A stretch of DNA of 42,925 bases from positions 1 through 42,925 of the forward strand of contig JAFQAT010000035.1 of assembly GCA_017399865.1 (NCBI GenBank), read 5' to 3'. Origin of the DNA: Bacteroidales bacterium (GTDB lineage: Bacteria > Bacteroidota > Bacteroidia > Bacteroidales > UBA932). Made by a program: the position numbers and the translations under genes. Below are positions 18,310-27,240 of the stretch, piece by piece (the stretch's first letter is position 1; the number at the start of each line of letters is the position of its first letter). Below the pieces are notes generated by a model. The model was not told the origin of the DNA, did not search any database, and saw only the letters and a list, made by a program, of their open reading frames with translations.

Positions 18310-21246
18310 ATGAAACGACTGACCGCAACTCTGGTCTGCGCATTATGCATGTTTGCAGCAGCAGAGGCACAGAACTGGAAAAGCCCGGTGGCATTTGACC
18401 GTTACGAATGGGATTTCGGAACGGTGGAGGCTGCAGAAGGTACTGTATGTCACACATTTACCTTCACAAACAAATCAAAGGAAGCTGTCAAGATCGACAG
18501 AGATATCCCAAGCTGCGAGTGCATAAGGGCATTCTATGAAGACAAGACGGTAGAGCCTGGGGAAACCGCTGAAGTGATGGTAGCTTTCTCTCCAAAGAAG
18601 GAAAACGGAAAGAGCAACCGCCGCGTTGAACTGGTGGACAGGGACGGAAACACTCTCGCTTCCCTCTCGGTAAAAGCTGACGTGAAGCATACCGAAGGCG
18701 GAAACGACCTTGAGAGGAACTATCCGTACAGAGACCATACGCTTTCATATGCAGAAAGGACAGAGAATCTGATTTCTCTCCTTACTCCGGTCGAGAAAGT
18801 AGGCCTCATGATGAACAAGTCCGCTTCTGTGGACCGTCTCGGAATAGAGTCATACAACTGGTGGAGCGAGGCATGCCACGGAGTGCGTCAGGACGGCTAC
18901 ACGGTATATCCACAGCCTATCGGCATGGCTGCTGCGTTCAACTCGCAGCTCGTTTACGATGTTTTCTCGACGGTTTCAGACGAGGCGCGCGCAAACTGGA
19001 ACCGTTCGGAGCGAGTGTACAATGTGCCGATGGGAGTAATCTATTATCCTGGAAATCCGGAACTTACATTCTGGTGCCCGAACGTGAACATCTTCCGTGA
19101 CCCAAGATGGGGACGCGGCCAGGAGACTTGCGGCGAAGACCCGTATCTCAATGCAGTCCTCGGAGTCCAGACCGTGCTCGGTATGCAGGGCAATGACGAC
19201 AAGTACTTCAAGACCCATGCATGCGCCAAGCATTATGCAGTCCACAGCGGTCCGGAGCCTCTGCGCCACACATATGACGCATCCGTTTCGATGCGCGACC
19301 TCTGGGAGACCTATCTTCCTGCATTCAAGGCCCTCGTAAAGAAAGGAAACGTTCGCGAGGTGATGTGCGCATACAACCGCTATGAAGGCGTTCCTTGCTG
19401 TACCAGCGACCGCCTTCTTGTCGACATCCTCCGCCGCAAGTGGGATTACGACGGCATCGTGCTGACAGACTGCGACGCCATCAACAATTTCTATAACAGA
19501 GGCCAGCACGAGACCCATCCTGGACCGCTTGAAGCATCTGTAGACGCGGTTCTCAACGGAACCGACCTCGAGTGCGGAAAGGTGTTCATGGTGCTCGAAG
19601 AAGCTCTTGAGAAGGGTCTGATAACTGAAGAAGTGCTCGACGGACACCTCCGCAAGACTCTTTACGGACGATTCGAGCTCGGCATGTTCGACCCTGCCGA
19701 CATGATTCCATGGAAGAACCTCGGTCCTGAAGTGATAAGCAGCGAATCAAACCATCAGCTGTCAGTACAGGCTGCACGCGAGTCGATGGTCCTCCTGGAC
19801 AACGACGGCATCCTCCCGCTTGCAAAGAACCTGAAGAAGATCGCCGTGGTAGGTCCTAACGCCAACGACGCTGGCCTTCTGAACGGAAATTACGGCGGAA
19901 CACCTACAAAGGAACATACATTCACCCTGCTTCAGGGAATCAGGGAAGCCGTTCCTGGAACAGAAGTATACTACAGCCAGGCATGCCCTCTGATGGAAGG
20001 TCACCAGACCATTTCATACCTCAAGGACTTCAACGACGGCAAGGGAATCTATGTAGAATTCTTCAACAACAACGATCTCGAAGGCACTCCAGACGTGACA
20101 GGATATTATGACCGTCTTAACTTCTCTACTTTCGGAGCATACGGATTTGCAGAAGGAATCAGCACAGACAAGGTTTCCGTAAGGATTTCAGGCAAGTTCA
20201 CTGCACCGTTCAGCGGAGAGATGAAGTATACCATCTCATCAGACAACGGCTATACATTCAAGGTAAACGGCGAAACTGTCGAAGCATCAACGGGCGCAGC
20301 ACGCCGCGGATTCGGTTTCAGAAGGAACGTCGAATACAAGTCTTTCAACGTAACAGAGGGACAGACATATGATGTAGTCATCGAATACAAGAGGGGCAAA
20401 GGCAATTTCGCAATGCTCAACGCCGACATCTGCGAGCGCAGGCTCATCCAGTTCGACGACCTTGCGAAAGACGTGGCTGACGCAGATGCGATCATCGTGA
20501 TCGGAGGTATTTCAGCCCAGATCGAAGGAGAAGGCGGCGACAAGTCCACAATCGAGCTTCCGGACGTACAGCAACGTCTTATCCGCGCAATGCATGAGAC
20601 AGGCAAGCCGGTGATTGTTGTGAACTGCTCAGGTTCAGCCATGGCATTCGGAAGCGTGAAGGGCTGCTATGATGCCCTGCTTCAGGCATGGTATCCGGGA
20701 CAGGGAGGCGCACAGGCTCTTGCAGAAGTCATCTTCGGAGACTACAACCCGGGCGGAAAGCTTCCTGTGACATTCTATGAGTCAAATGACGATCTTCCTG
20801 ACTTCCTCGACTACAGCATGGAGAACAGGACCTACCGCTATTTCCGCGGAACACCTCAGTATGCATTCGGATACGGTCTTTCATACACGACATTCGAAGT
20901 AGGCAAGGCAAAGATAACAAAGAAGTCCATGAAGACTGACGGCTCTGTGAAGATCACCGTACCTGTAACGAACACCGGAGACCGAGAAGGAACCGAGACG
21001 GTCCAGGTATACGTCAAGGCTCTCGACTATGCTGAAGCCCCTATCAAGGACCTCAGAGGATTTGCAAAGCTCAGTCTCAAACCGGGAGAGACAGCAAAGG
21101 CAGAGATTGTCCTCGACGGAGAGTCGTTCCAATATTATGATCCTTCAATCGACGAGCTTTCCACCAAGCCGGGAAGATATCAGATCCTCTACGGTACATC
21201 TTCTCTCGAGAAGGACCTTAAGACTATTGATTTTGAAGTTAAATGA
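18310..21246 (+). CDS. GH3 beta-xylosidase-like enzyme with N-terminal DUF1573 and inserted PA14 domain
   Basis: The 978-residue exported protein has a signal peptide (1-21). A DUF1573 immunoglobulin-like domain follows (about 28-125; WDFGTVEAAEGTVCHTFTF, SCECIRAFY, VEPGETAEV). The GH3 barrel (about 145-465) has the nucleophile D387 in VLTDCDA. The second alpha/beta domain is interrupted by a PA14 insert (about 578-715). A fibronectin-III-like domain lies at the C-terminus (about 890-975). GH3 enzymes with this WWSEACHG and DLECG pattern are usually beta-xylosidases. The enzyme would take xylooligosaccharides to xylose. The N-terminal DUF1573 fusion is unusual for a GH3 enzyme. Its stop overlaps an upstream ATG of the next small gene. 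Confidence 0.92.
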   Translation: MKRLTATLVCALCMFAAAEAQNWKSPVAFDRYEWDFGTVEAAEGTVCHTFTFTNKSKEAVKIDRDIPSCECIRAFYEDKTVEPGETAEVMVAFSPKKENGKSNRRVELVDRDGNTLASLSVKADVKHTEGGNDLERNYPYRDHTLSYAERTENLISLLTPVEKVGLMMNKSASVDRLGIESYNWWSEACHGVRQDGYTVYPQPIGMAAAFNSQLVYDVFSTVSDEARANWNRSERVYNVPMGVIYYPGNPELTFWCPNVNIFRDPRWGRGQETCGEDPYLNAVLGVQTVLGMQGNDDKYFKTHACAKHYAVHSGPEPLRHTYDASVSMRDLWETYLPAFKALVKKGNVREVMCAYNRYEGVPCCTSDRLLVDILRRKWDYDGIVLTDCDAINNFYNRGQHETHPGPLEASVDAVLNGTDLECGKVFMVLEEALEKGLITEEVLDGHLRKTLYGRFELGMFDPADMIPWKNLGPEVISSESNHQLSVQAARESMVLLDNDGILPLAKNLKKIAVVGPNANDAGLLNGNYGGTPTKEHTFTLLQGIREAVPGTEVYYSQACPLMEGHQTISYLKDFNDGKGIYVEFFNNNDLEGTPDVTGYYDRLNFSTFGAYGFAEGISTDKVSVRISGKFTAPFSGEMKYTISSDNGYTFKVNGETVEASTGAARRGFGFRRNVEYKSFNVTEGQTYDVVIEYKRGKGNFAMLNADICERRLIQFDDLAKDVADADAIIVIGGISAQIEGEGGDKSTIELPDVQQRLIRAMHETGKPVIVVNCSGSAMAFGSVKGCYDALLQAWYPGQGGAQALAEVIFGDYNPGGKLPVTFYESNDDLPDFLDYSMENRTYRYFRGTPQYAFGYGLSYTTFEVGKAKITKKSMKTDGSVKITVPVTNTGDREGTETVQVYVKALDYAEAPIKDLRGFAKLSLKPGETAKAEIVLDGESFQYYDPSIDELSTKPGRYQILYGTSSLEKDLKTIDFEVK

Positions 21247-21248
21247 TC

Positions 21249-21590
21249 ATGAAAAGGTTATTCAGCATTATAGTAATGGCGCTGTTCTGCATGAGCGCTG
21301 CAGCACAGCTTCCAAAAGGATACGAAGAGAAGACAGCCAAGCTGGCTGACAATCTTGTAAAGTGCTCAAAGGAAGGAAATTATAACAAGACCTATAAGGC
21401 CTTGCGCAGTATTCAGAAGTATGAGTTCAGGCTTGAGAAAGAACAACTGGTGAAATTCTACTCAGACATCCACGCAGCCGTGGCGGAATCATGCGAGAAA
21501 TACGGCATCGATGAAAACGGAAAGAAGGAAATGTGGGTTATAGTCGACGCACTTTTCTCTGACAAGCTGAAGGAAGAAGTAAACAACTGA
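21249..21590 (+). CDS. Small secreted protein of unknown function
   Basis: The product has 113 residues (115 if the ATG at 21243 is used, which overlaps the GH3 stop as ATGA). The signal peptide MKRLFSIIVMALFCMSAAAQ favours the start at 21249, as in other exported proteins here that begin MKR. The mature part is about 93 residues, charged and mostly helical in appearance, with repeated lysine/glutamate heptad-like stretches and one or two cysteines. I recognise no domain. It lies directly after the GH3 gene and 15 nt before the nucleoside kinase gene, so it may be the last gene of the xylan unit or the first of the next. Confidence 0.7.
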   Translation: MKRLFSIIVMALFCMSAAAQLPKGYEEKTAKLADNLVKCSKEGNYNKTYKALRSIQKYEFRLEKEQLVKFYSDIHAAVAESCEKYGIDENGKKEMWVIVDALFSDKLKEEVNN

Positions 21591-21605
21591 TAAAGTTCAT
21601 AGACG

Positions 21606-23273
21606 ATGGTTAAGATTTACTGCGTCAACACAAAGACCAGCAAGACCTTTCCTGAAGGCACGACGTTGATGGAAATGCTTCCCGAATTCGATTTCGAGAA
21701 GCCCTACCCTATTCTTTGCGCCAAGGTGAACAATGTAAGCCAGGGACTTAAGTACAGGGCATTCAACAGCAGGCAGGTGGAGTTTCTCGACTATACATCT
21801 TATGTAGGCAGAAGCGTATACTGCAACTCGCTCTGCTTCCTCCTATGCAAGGCAGCAAAGGATGTGTTCCCGGACTGTCGCGTAGTATTGAGAAGACCGA
21901 TTTCTAAAGGTTACTACTGCAATATCGTAAAAGGCGACTCTACCCATATTACGGAGGACGATCTTGGAAGAATCACAGCAAGGATGCATGAGATCGTCGA
22001 AGCCGACATGCCTTTCAGAAGGCATGAGGTAAGGACGGAAGAGGCTGTCGAACTGTTCTCTAGTCTTGGATATGAAGACAAGGTAAAGCTTCTTGACACT
22101 ACAGGAGACGTATATGTAAACTATTATACGCTTGACGGGACTCCTGACCATTATTATGAAGCCCTGCTGGCAAGCACAGGCTATCTCAAGGTATGGAGTC
22201 TTACAATGTACAGGGACGGACTTCTGCTGCGCGTGCCGAACAGGCACAAGCCGGAAGAACTGGCTCCGTTCTTCGAACAGCCGAAGACGTTCGAAGTGTT
22301 CTCCGAGAACCTCAAATGGAACAGGATAATGGGACTTGACAATGTCGGTGACGTGAACCTGGCATGCCAGAGAGGCGAAGCCGGCGACCTGATCAAGATT
22401 GCAGAAGCTCTTCAGGAAAAGAAGATCGTACAGATTGCGGAAGAGATCGAAAGGCGCGTGAACGCCCCGGAGAATCCAGTCAAGCTTGTCCTCATCACCG
22501 GTCCTAGCAGCAGCGGAAAGTCGACTTTCTGCAAGCGTCTCAGCATCCAGCTCAAGGCATGCGGAATAAGGCCGGTATCATTCTCCACCGACGATTATTT
22601 CGTGAACCGTCTCGACACCCCTCGCCTTCCGAACGGGGAATTCGATTTCGACAACTTCGAGACAGTAGACCACAGATATCTGCAGAGCGATGTGATGAAG
22701 CTTCTTGCAGGTGAAACGGTGGACGTCCCTGAATACAACTTCGTGACCGGACTGAGGGAATTCAACGGCAGAAAGCTGAAGCTGGAACCCGGATCTGTGC
22801 TTATAATAGAAGGCATCCATGCCCTTAACCCTCGTCTGACAGACCAGGTGGATGATGCGAGCAAATACAGGATATTCATCAATACGATTACCAGCATATC
22901 CCTCGACGACCACAACTGCATACCTACCAGCGACAACCGACTCTTGAGAAGAATCGTCAGGGACTTCAACAAAGGAGCATTCACAGCACGGGAGTCGATC
23001 ATGCACTGGCCTAATGTAAGACGTTCAGAAGTCCAGTGGATCTATCCTTATCAGGAAAACGCCGACGTACTGTTCAACTCAGCCTATCTTGTGGAATTTG
23101 CAGTCCTCAGGGCTCATGCTGAACGAATCCTCATGACTGTTCCGAAGAACTGTCCTGAATACGGCGAAGCCCACAGACTAAAGAAATTCCTCAGCTACTT
23201 CACTCCGGTATCGGACAAGGATGTGCCTGCCACTTCCCTCCTCCGCAGCTTCATCGGCGGAAGCAGCCTCTAA
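21606..23273 (+). CDS. Nucleoside (uridine) kinase with TGS and tRNA-synthetase-like N-terminal domains
   Basis: The 555-residue cytoplasmic protein has three parts. A TGS-like domain (about 1-65) and a ThrRS second-additional-domain-like region (about 70-230) come first. The kinase domain (about 290-500) has the Walker A GPSSSGKST near residue 298, the FSTDDYFVNR motif and the LIIEGIHALNP Walker B region of uridine kinase/phosphoribulokinase. Proteins of this composition are widespread in Bacteroidota and Firmicutes and are annotated as nucleoside kinases. The natural substrate is probably uridine/cytidine but unproven. The threonyl-tRNA-synthetase-like front part lacks a known role. It is 12 nt upstream of the LOG-like gene. 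Confidence 0.88.
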   Translation: MVKIYCVNTKTSKTFPEGTTLMEMLPEFDFEKPYPILCAKVNNVSQGLKYRAFNSRQVEFLDYTSYVGRSVYCNSLCFLLCKAAKDVFPDCRVVLRRPISKGYYCNIVKGDSTHITEDDLGRITARMHEIVEADMPFRRHEVRTEEAVELFSSLGYEDKVKLLDTTGDVYVNYYTLDGTPDHYYEALLASTGYLKVWSLTMYRDGLLLRVPNRHKPEELAPFFEQPKTFEVFSENLKWNRIMGLDNVGDVNLACQRGEAGDLIKIAEALQEKKIVQIAEEIERRVNAPENPVKLVLITGPSSSGKSTFCKRLSIQLKACGIRPVSFSTDDYFVNRLDTPRLPNGEFDFDNFETVDHRYLQSDVMKLLAGETVDVPEYNFVTGLREFNGRKLKLEPGSVLIIEGIHALNPRLTDQVDDASKYRIFINTITSISLDDHNCIPTSDNRLLRRIVRDFNKGAFTARESIMHWPNVRRSEVQWIYPYQENADVLFNSAYLVEFAVLRAHAERILMTVPKNCPEYGEAHRLKKFLSYFTPVSDKDVPATSLLRSFIGGSSL

Positions 23274-23285
23274 ACTTTCACATTC

Positions 23286-24404
23286 ATGTATAAGGAAATC
23301 AATACTGCAGAAGGGCTGAAAGAACTCTTCCGTGAGAAAGGGACTCTGCGCGGCTACGCATTCCAGGACATGGATTTCAGGCCTTATGCAGACATAGCAT
23401 CGGAATGCTGGTACAAGGACTGCATCTTCCTTGGAGGAGAGGGTGTGACTATCCTCAGACACAGGATGGACAGCAAGTGCATGGTATTCCCATCATTCAA
23501 GGATATGCCTTTCAGTCCCTTCACCGGGCATCTTTACACTTCAGACACACTATATGACGGCTATGTTCCGGGAGAACCAGCCTCATATGCAGCCACATAC
23601 GACTGCAAGGTGTACAGGCATTATCTTGATGCCGGCAAACAAGCCACAGGAGTAAAGGAAACCCTCGCCCGCATCCTCCACGACAGGTCGATGAACGATG
23701 CCATGAACGACTTCCTTAATGGATTTGACGAAAGGAGCGTGGTCGGCATCATGGGCGGTCATGGACTTTCCAGAAATGACGGATGCTACAGGAAGGTCGT
23801 GCTTGTGAGCAAGGCGCTGACCGAAGGCGGATGCCTGATGGTCAGCGGCGGCGGCCCGGGAGCTATGGAAGCCACCCATCTCGGTGCATGGTTGGCCGGA
23901 CGTGATGAGAAGGATGTTGACGAAGCGCTCGAAATGCTTTCGTGCGCGCCGTCATATAAAGATGAGCTATGGCTCGAAACAGCTTTCAGGGTCATGAAAC
24001 GCTTCCCTTGCCCGAAATATGTCAGTCTGGGAATACCGACCTGGCTTTACGGACATGAGCCTGCGACTCCATTCGCCACACACATCGCAAAATACTTCGA
24101 CAACAGCACCAGGGAAGACAACATCATCACCATCGCCAAGGGAGGGATCATATATTCTCCCGGAAGCGCAGGAACCATGCAGGAAATCTTCCAGGATGCC
24201 GTCCAGAACCACTACCTGAGCTTCGGATACGCGAGTCCGATGATATTCCTCGACAAGGAATTCTGGACAGAAAGCATGCCTGTATACAGACTTATGGAAC
24301 ATCTGATAGAGAAAGGGAAATACAACAATCTGCTGCTATCGATAACAGATTCCATAAGCGATATCGTCACCACAATCAATGATTTCAGAAATAACAGATA
24401 CTAA
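23286..24404 (+). CDS. LOG-family-like nucleotide-binding protein
   Basis: The 372-residue cytoplasmic protein has a Rossmann-like core from about residue 150 (VVGIMGGHGLSR). The LOG signature is SGGGPGAMEA, and the second motif, PGSAGTMQE, deviates from the usual PGGxGTxxE by a serine. LOG proteins hydrolyse nucleotide 5'-monophosphates to base and ribose-5-phosphate (PpnN, cytokinin-activating enzymes), so a nucleotide salvage role next to the nucleoside kinase is plausible. The first 140 residues form an extra domain I do not recognise. The Gly-to-Ser change lies in the phosphate-binding loop and could alter activity. It sits between the kinase gene (12 nt) and an SGNH hydrolase gene (2 nt). 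Confidence 0.78.
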   Translation: MYKEINTAEGLKELFREKGTLRGYAFQDMDFRPYADIASECWYKDCIFLGGEGVTILRHRMDSKCMVFPSFKDMPFSPFTGHLYTSDTLYDGYVPGEPASYAATYDCKVYRHYLDAGKQATGVKETLARILHDRSMNDAMNDFLNGFDERSVVGIMGGHGLSRNDGCYRKVVLVSKALTEGGCLMVSGGGPGAMEATHLGAWLAGRDEKDVDEALEMLSCAPSYKDELWLETAFRVMKRFPCPKYVSLGIPTWLYGHEPATPFATHIAKYFDNSTREDNIITIAKGGIIYSPGSAGTMQEIFQDAVQNHYLSFGYASPMIFLDKEFWTESMPVYRLMEHLIEKGKYNNLLLSITDSISDIVTTINDFRNNRY

Positions 24405-24406
24405 TC

Positions 24407-25069
24407 ATGAAAAGAATGATGTTAACCGCCCTGCTTGCAGCGATAGCGATAATTGCAGGAGCTCAGCCCCAGCTCGGAGACTGGGCGAAATTCGGAAGGT
24501 ATCAGAAAGCCAATGAGGAAGTTACGACGACTCCGCATGCTGTACTCATGGGAGACTCGATAACCGATTTCTGGGTGGATGCCGATCCTGATTTCTTCAC
24601 ATCCAACAACTTTCTGGGACGAGGCATTTCCGGGCAGACCACATCACACATGCTGGTGCGATTCAGAAGAGATGTGATCGATCACCATCCGAAATATGTC
24701 GTAATTCTCGCAGGAACCAATGACATCGCCAAGAATCTGGGAGACATATCATTGGAAAACACACTCGGCAACATAATCTCGATGTGCGAGATAGCCAAGG
24801 CAAACAGGATCAAGCCGATAATATGTTCAGTTCTTCCATGCAACTACTTCTACTGGAGGCCGGAAGTAAAAGGTCAGGAAGAGGAAATCGTGAAGCTGAA
24901 CACCCTTCTTAAGGAATACGCAAAGTCTGCAAAGATACCTTACGTTGACTACCACACAGCAATGAAGGATGCCGAAAACGGTCTGCCGAAGAAATATGCC
25001 GACGACGGCTGCCATCCGAACAAGGATGGCTACGCCGTCATGGAAAAGATAATTCTGGAATACCTGTAA
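24407..25069 (+). CDS. Secreted SGNH/GDSL hydrolase
   Basis: The 220-residue protein has a signal peptide (MKRMMLTALLAAIAIIAGAQ) and the full SGNH set: the serine in LMGDSITDFW, the glycine in GRGISGQTT, the asparagine in AGTNDIAKN and the Asp/His dyad in DDGCHPNKDGY. Enzymes of this size act as acetyl-xylan or platelet-activating-factor-type esterases, so acetyl removal from polysaccharide is a reasonable guess for the periplasm. It starts 2 nt after the LOG-like gene and ends only 4 nt from the convergent trpB2 stop, with no hairpin between. Confidence 0.88.
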   Translation: MKRMMLTALLAAIAIIAGAQPQLGDWAKFGRYQKANEEVTTTPHAVLMGDSITDFWVDADPDFFTSNNFLGRGISGQTTSHMLVRFRRDVIDHHPKYVVILAGTNDIAKNLGDISLENTLGNIISMCEIAKANRIKPIICSVLPCNYFYWRPEVKGQEEEIVKLNTLLKEYAKSAKIPYVDYHTAMKDAENGLPKKYADDGCHPNKDGYAVMEKIILEYL

Positions 25070-25073
25070 GATT

Positions 25074-26375
25074 CTAATGGACATTGCCGGCAAGGAACTG
25101 GTCGTAGGCTGCCATGTCAATCAGACCATGACCTGAAAGGTTGAAAAGAATCACCTTCTCTTCGCCGCCTTCCTTGCATTTCATCGCCTCCCGGATCGCC
25201 GCCGCTATCGCGTGGCACGATTCGGGAGCCGGTATTATACCCTCCGCCTTCGCAAATAGGCAGCCGGCTTCGAACGATTCCTTCTGTTCGATGTCGACCG
25301 CTTCCATCCATCCGTCCTTCAGCAGCTGCGACACGACTGTGCCGGCTCCATGATACCTCAATCCTCCGGCATGGATGTTCGATGGCTGGAAGTCATGTCC
25401 TAAGGTGAACATAGGAAGGAGAGGGGTATATCCTGCTTCATCGCCGAAATCGTATTCAAAACGTCCCTGTGTCAATTTAGGACACGCTGCAGGCTCGGCC
25501 GCAATGAATCGGGTATTACGCTCTCCCGAGAAATTATGACGCATGAACGGAAAGGATATGCCTCCGAAATTCGAACCTCCTCCAAAGCATCCGATCACGA
25601 TATCCGGATAATCGCCGGCCATCTCCATCTGCTTCTCCGCTTCCAGACCGATGACCGTCTGATGGAGAGTCACATGGTTCATTACCGAACCGAGGGTATA
25701 TTTACAGCCGGGAGTCATCCTCGCGAGTTCGACAGCCTCGGATATTGCAGTACCCAGAGATCCCTGATGGTTCGGAGTACGCGTAAGAATATCCTTTCCC
25801 GCCCTGGTCGACATCGAAGGAGACGGGGTCACAAGGGCTCCGAAGACCTGCATGACGCTTCTGCGATACGGCTTCTGCTCATAGCTTATCTTGACCTGAT
25901 AGACAGCCGCCTCAAGGCCGAAGACCTTGGCGGCATAGGAAAGGGCCGCACCCCACTGCCCTGCTCCGGTCTCGGTCGTGACGTTCGTCACTCCCTCCTT
26001 CTTGCAGTAATATGCCTGGGCAAGGGCGGAATTCAATTTGTGAGAACCGATAGGGCTCACACTCTCATTCTTGAAATATATCTTTGCTGGAGTGCCTAAA
26101 GCTTCTTCCAGTCCGTAAGCCCTGACAAGCGGAGTGGAACGGTAATAGGTATATTTATCTCTGACCTCTTTCGGAATCTCTATCCATCTGTCTGTCATGT
26201 TCAGTTCCTGACGGGAGCATTCCTCGCTGAAAAGAGCCGAAAGGCTTTCTACGGTAACCGGCTCCCTGGTAGCGGGATCCAGCATAGGCTGAGGCTTGAC
26301 AGGCATGTCCGCCATAATATTGTACCAGCTGGAAGGGATGTCCTGTTCGGGGAGAAAGAATCTTTTCTGTTTCAT
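25074..26375 (-). CDS. TrpB2-type tryptophan synthase beta-like PLP enzyme
   Basis: The 433-residue fold-type II PLP enzyme resembles the TrpB2 group (longer than the roughly 400-residue TrpB1). The PLP lysine is K113 in PIGSHKLNSALAQ, the phosphate loop is CFGGGSNFGG, and TETGAGQWG is conserved. No trpA or other trp genes are nearby, as is usual for TrpB2, which may condense indole and serine on its own or salvage indole. It has its own -7 box (26404-26411) and is divergent from the lipoprotein gene. Gut bacteria often meet indole, so scavenging is an attractive but unproven role. Confidence 0.9.
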   Translation of the reverse strand: MKQKRFFLPEQDIPSSWYNIMADMPVKPQPMLDPATREPVTVESLSALFSEECSRQELNMTDRWIEIPKEVRDKYTYYRSTPLVRAYGLEEALGTPAKIYFKNESVSPIGSHKLNSALAQAYYCKKEGVTNVTTETGAGQWGAALSYAAKVFGLEAAVYQVKISYEQKPYRRSVMQVFGALVTPSPSMSTRAGKDILTRTPNHQGSLGTAISEAVELARMTPGCKYTLGSVMNHVTLHQTVIGLEAEKQMEMAGDYPDIVIGCFGGGSNFGGISFPFMRHNFSGERNTRFIAAEPAACPKLTQGRFEYDFGDEAGYTPLLPMFTLGHDFQPSNIHAGGLRYHGAGTVVSQLLKDGWMEAVDIEQKESFEAGCLFAKAEGIIPAPESCHAIAAAIREAMKCKEGGEEKVILFNLSGHGLIDMAAYDQFLAGNVH

Positions 26376-26403
26376 GATTGGATCACTTTTAGGTTCGTTT
26401 TCA

Positions 26404-26411
26404 CAAATATA
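26404..26411 (-). promoter_or_regulatory. -7 box for trpB2
   Basis: TATATTTG on the minus strand (26411 down to 26404) fits TAnnTTTG and lies 28 nt before the ATG at 26375. The opposing -7 box for the lipoprotein gene begins only 14 nt away, so the two promoters nearly abut. Confidence 0.6.
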
Positions 26412-26425
26412 CTCATTTTTTAATG

Positions 26426-26433
26426 TAACTTTG
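26426..26433 (+). promoter_or_regulatory. -7 box for the MBL-fold lipoprotein gene
   Basis: TAACTTTG at 26426-26433 fits TAnnTTTG. Transcription would start near 26440, so the in-frame ATG at 26435 is not usable and translation begins at 26441 or, more likely, 26456. Confidence 0.6.
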
Positions 26434-26455
26434 TATGATTATGAAATTTCATACC

Positions 26456-27223
26456 ATGAAACACCTGAACTACCTCTGGATGTCGCTGGCTGCGGCCCTG
26501 ATTATGACATCCTCATGCATCAGCACTTCCAGCACGACAGTGTATGCGATTCCTGACAGCAAGATCCCAAGGACCATGTCTCCGGCAATATTCAGCGACG
26601 TGCCGGAAGGTCTCATATCCGAGCTGGGAGTCGAAGACGGCATCCCGTCTTCACTCTGCTCATTCCTGATGACAAAAGACGGAAAGAACATCCTCTTCGA
26701 TTCTGGAAACGGAGTTGAAGACTCGCAGCTCCTCCCTACCCTGGAGACTTTGGGCGTCAAGCCTGAAGACATCGACTACGTATTCATCACACATCTCCAT
26801 GGAGACCACATCGGAGGAATGGTAAAAGACGGAAAGGCGGTATTTGAGAATGCCACGGTCTACCTTAACAAGGACGAATACGACGGAGCGGGCAATGTGG
26901 ATGAAAGCCCTATGGGAACAGCATACGGAGAGCGCCTGAAGATCTTTACAGATGCTGATGTCCTCCCTTGCGGAGTCGAGGCAATAAAGGCATACGGACA
27001 TACTCCTGGGCACACCATGTACAGGATCGGAAACATCGTGATTGCAGGTGACATCATGCATGGAACGGCACTGCAGCTGGTGAATCCTGAAAGCTGCGCA
27101 CGTTTCGACAGAGACAAGGCCCAGGCAGTACGGACACGCCGGGAGGCCCTTGAATCCTTCAAGGAAGAAGGCCTGACAGTATACGGAATGCATTTTCCTG
27201 AACCATATTACATTCAGTTCTAA
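26456..27223 (+). CDS. Metallo-beta-lactamase-fold hydrolase lipoprotein
   Basis: The protein has 255 residues from the ATG at 26456. The N-terminus MKHLNYLWMSLAAALIMTSSC is a lipoprotein signal with the lipid-modified cysteine at residue 21. The mature domain carries the MBL zinc motif THLHGDHIGG, followed by GHTPGHTMYRI and VIAGDIMHG, which supply the other metal ligands. The family includes lactonases, glyoxalase II and phosphodiesterases. AHL-lactonase-like members share this arrangement, but the substrate cannot be read from sequence. An in-frame ATG at 26435 lies too close to the -7 box at 26426-26433, so it was not used. The GH97 gene follows after 17 nt. Confidence 0.85.
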   Translation: MKHLNYLWMSLAAALIMTSSCISTSSTTVYAIPDSKIPRTMSPAIFSDVPEGLISELGVEDGIPSSLCSFLMTKDGKNILFDSGNGVEDSQLLPTLETLGVKPEDIDYVFITHLHGDHIGGMVKDGKAVFENATVYLNKDEYDGAGNVDESPMGTAYGERLKIFTDADVLPCGVEAIKAYGHTPGHTMYRIGNIVIAGDIMHGTALQLVNPESCARFDRDKAQAVRTRREALESFKEEGLTVYGMHFPEPYYIQF

Positions 27224-27240
27224 AACATAATCCTGCAAAT

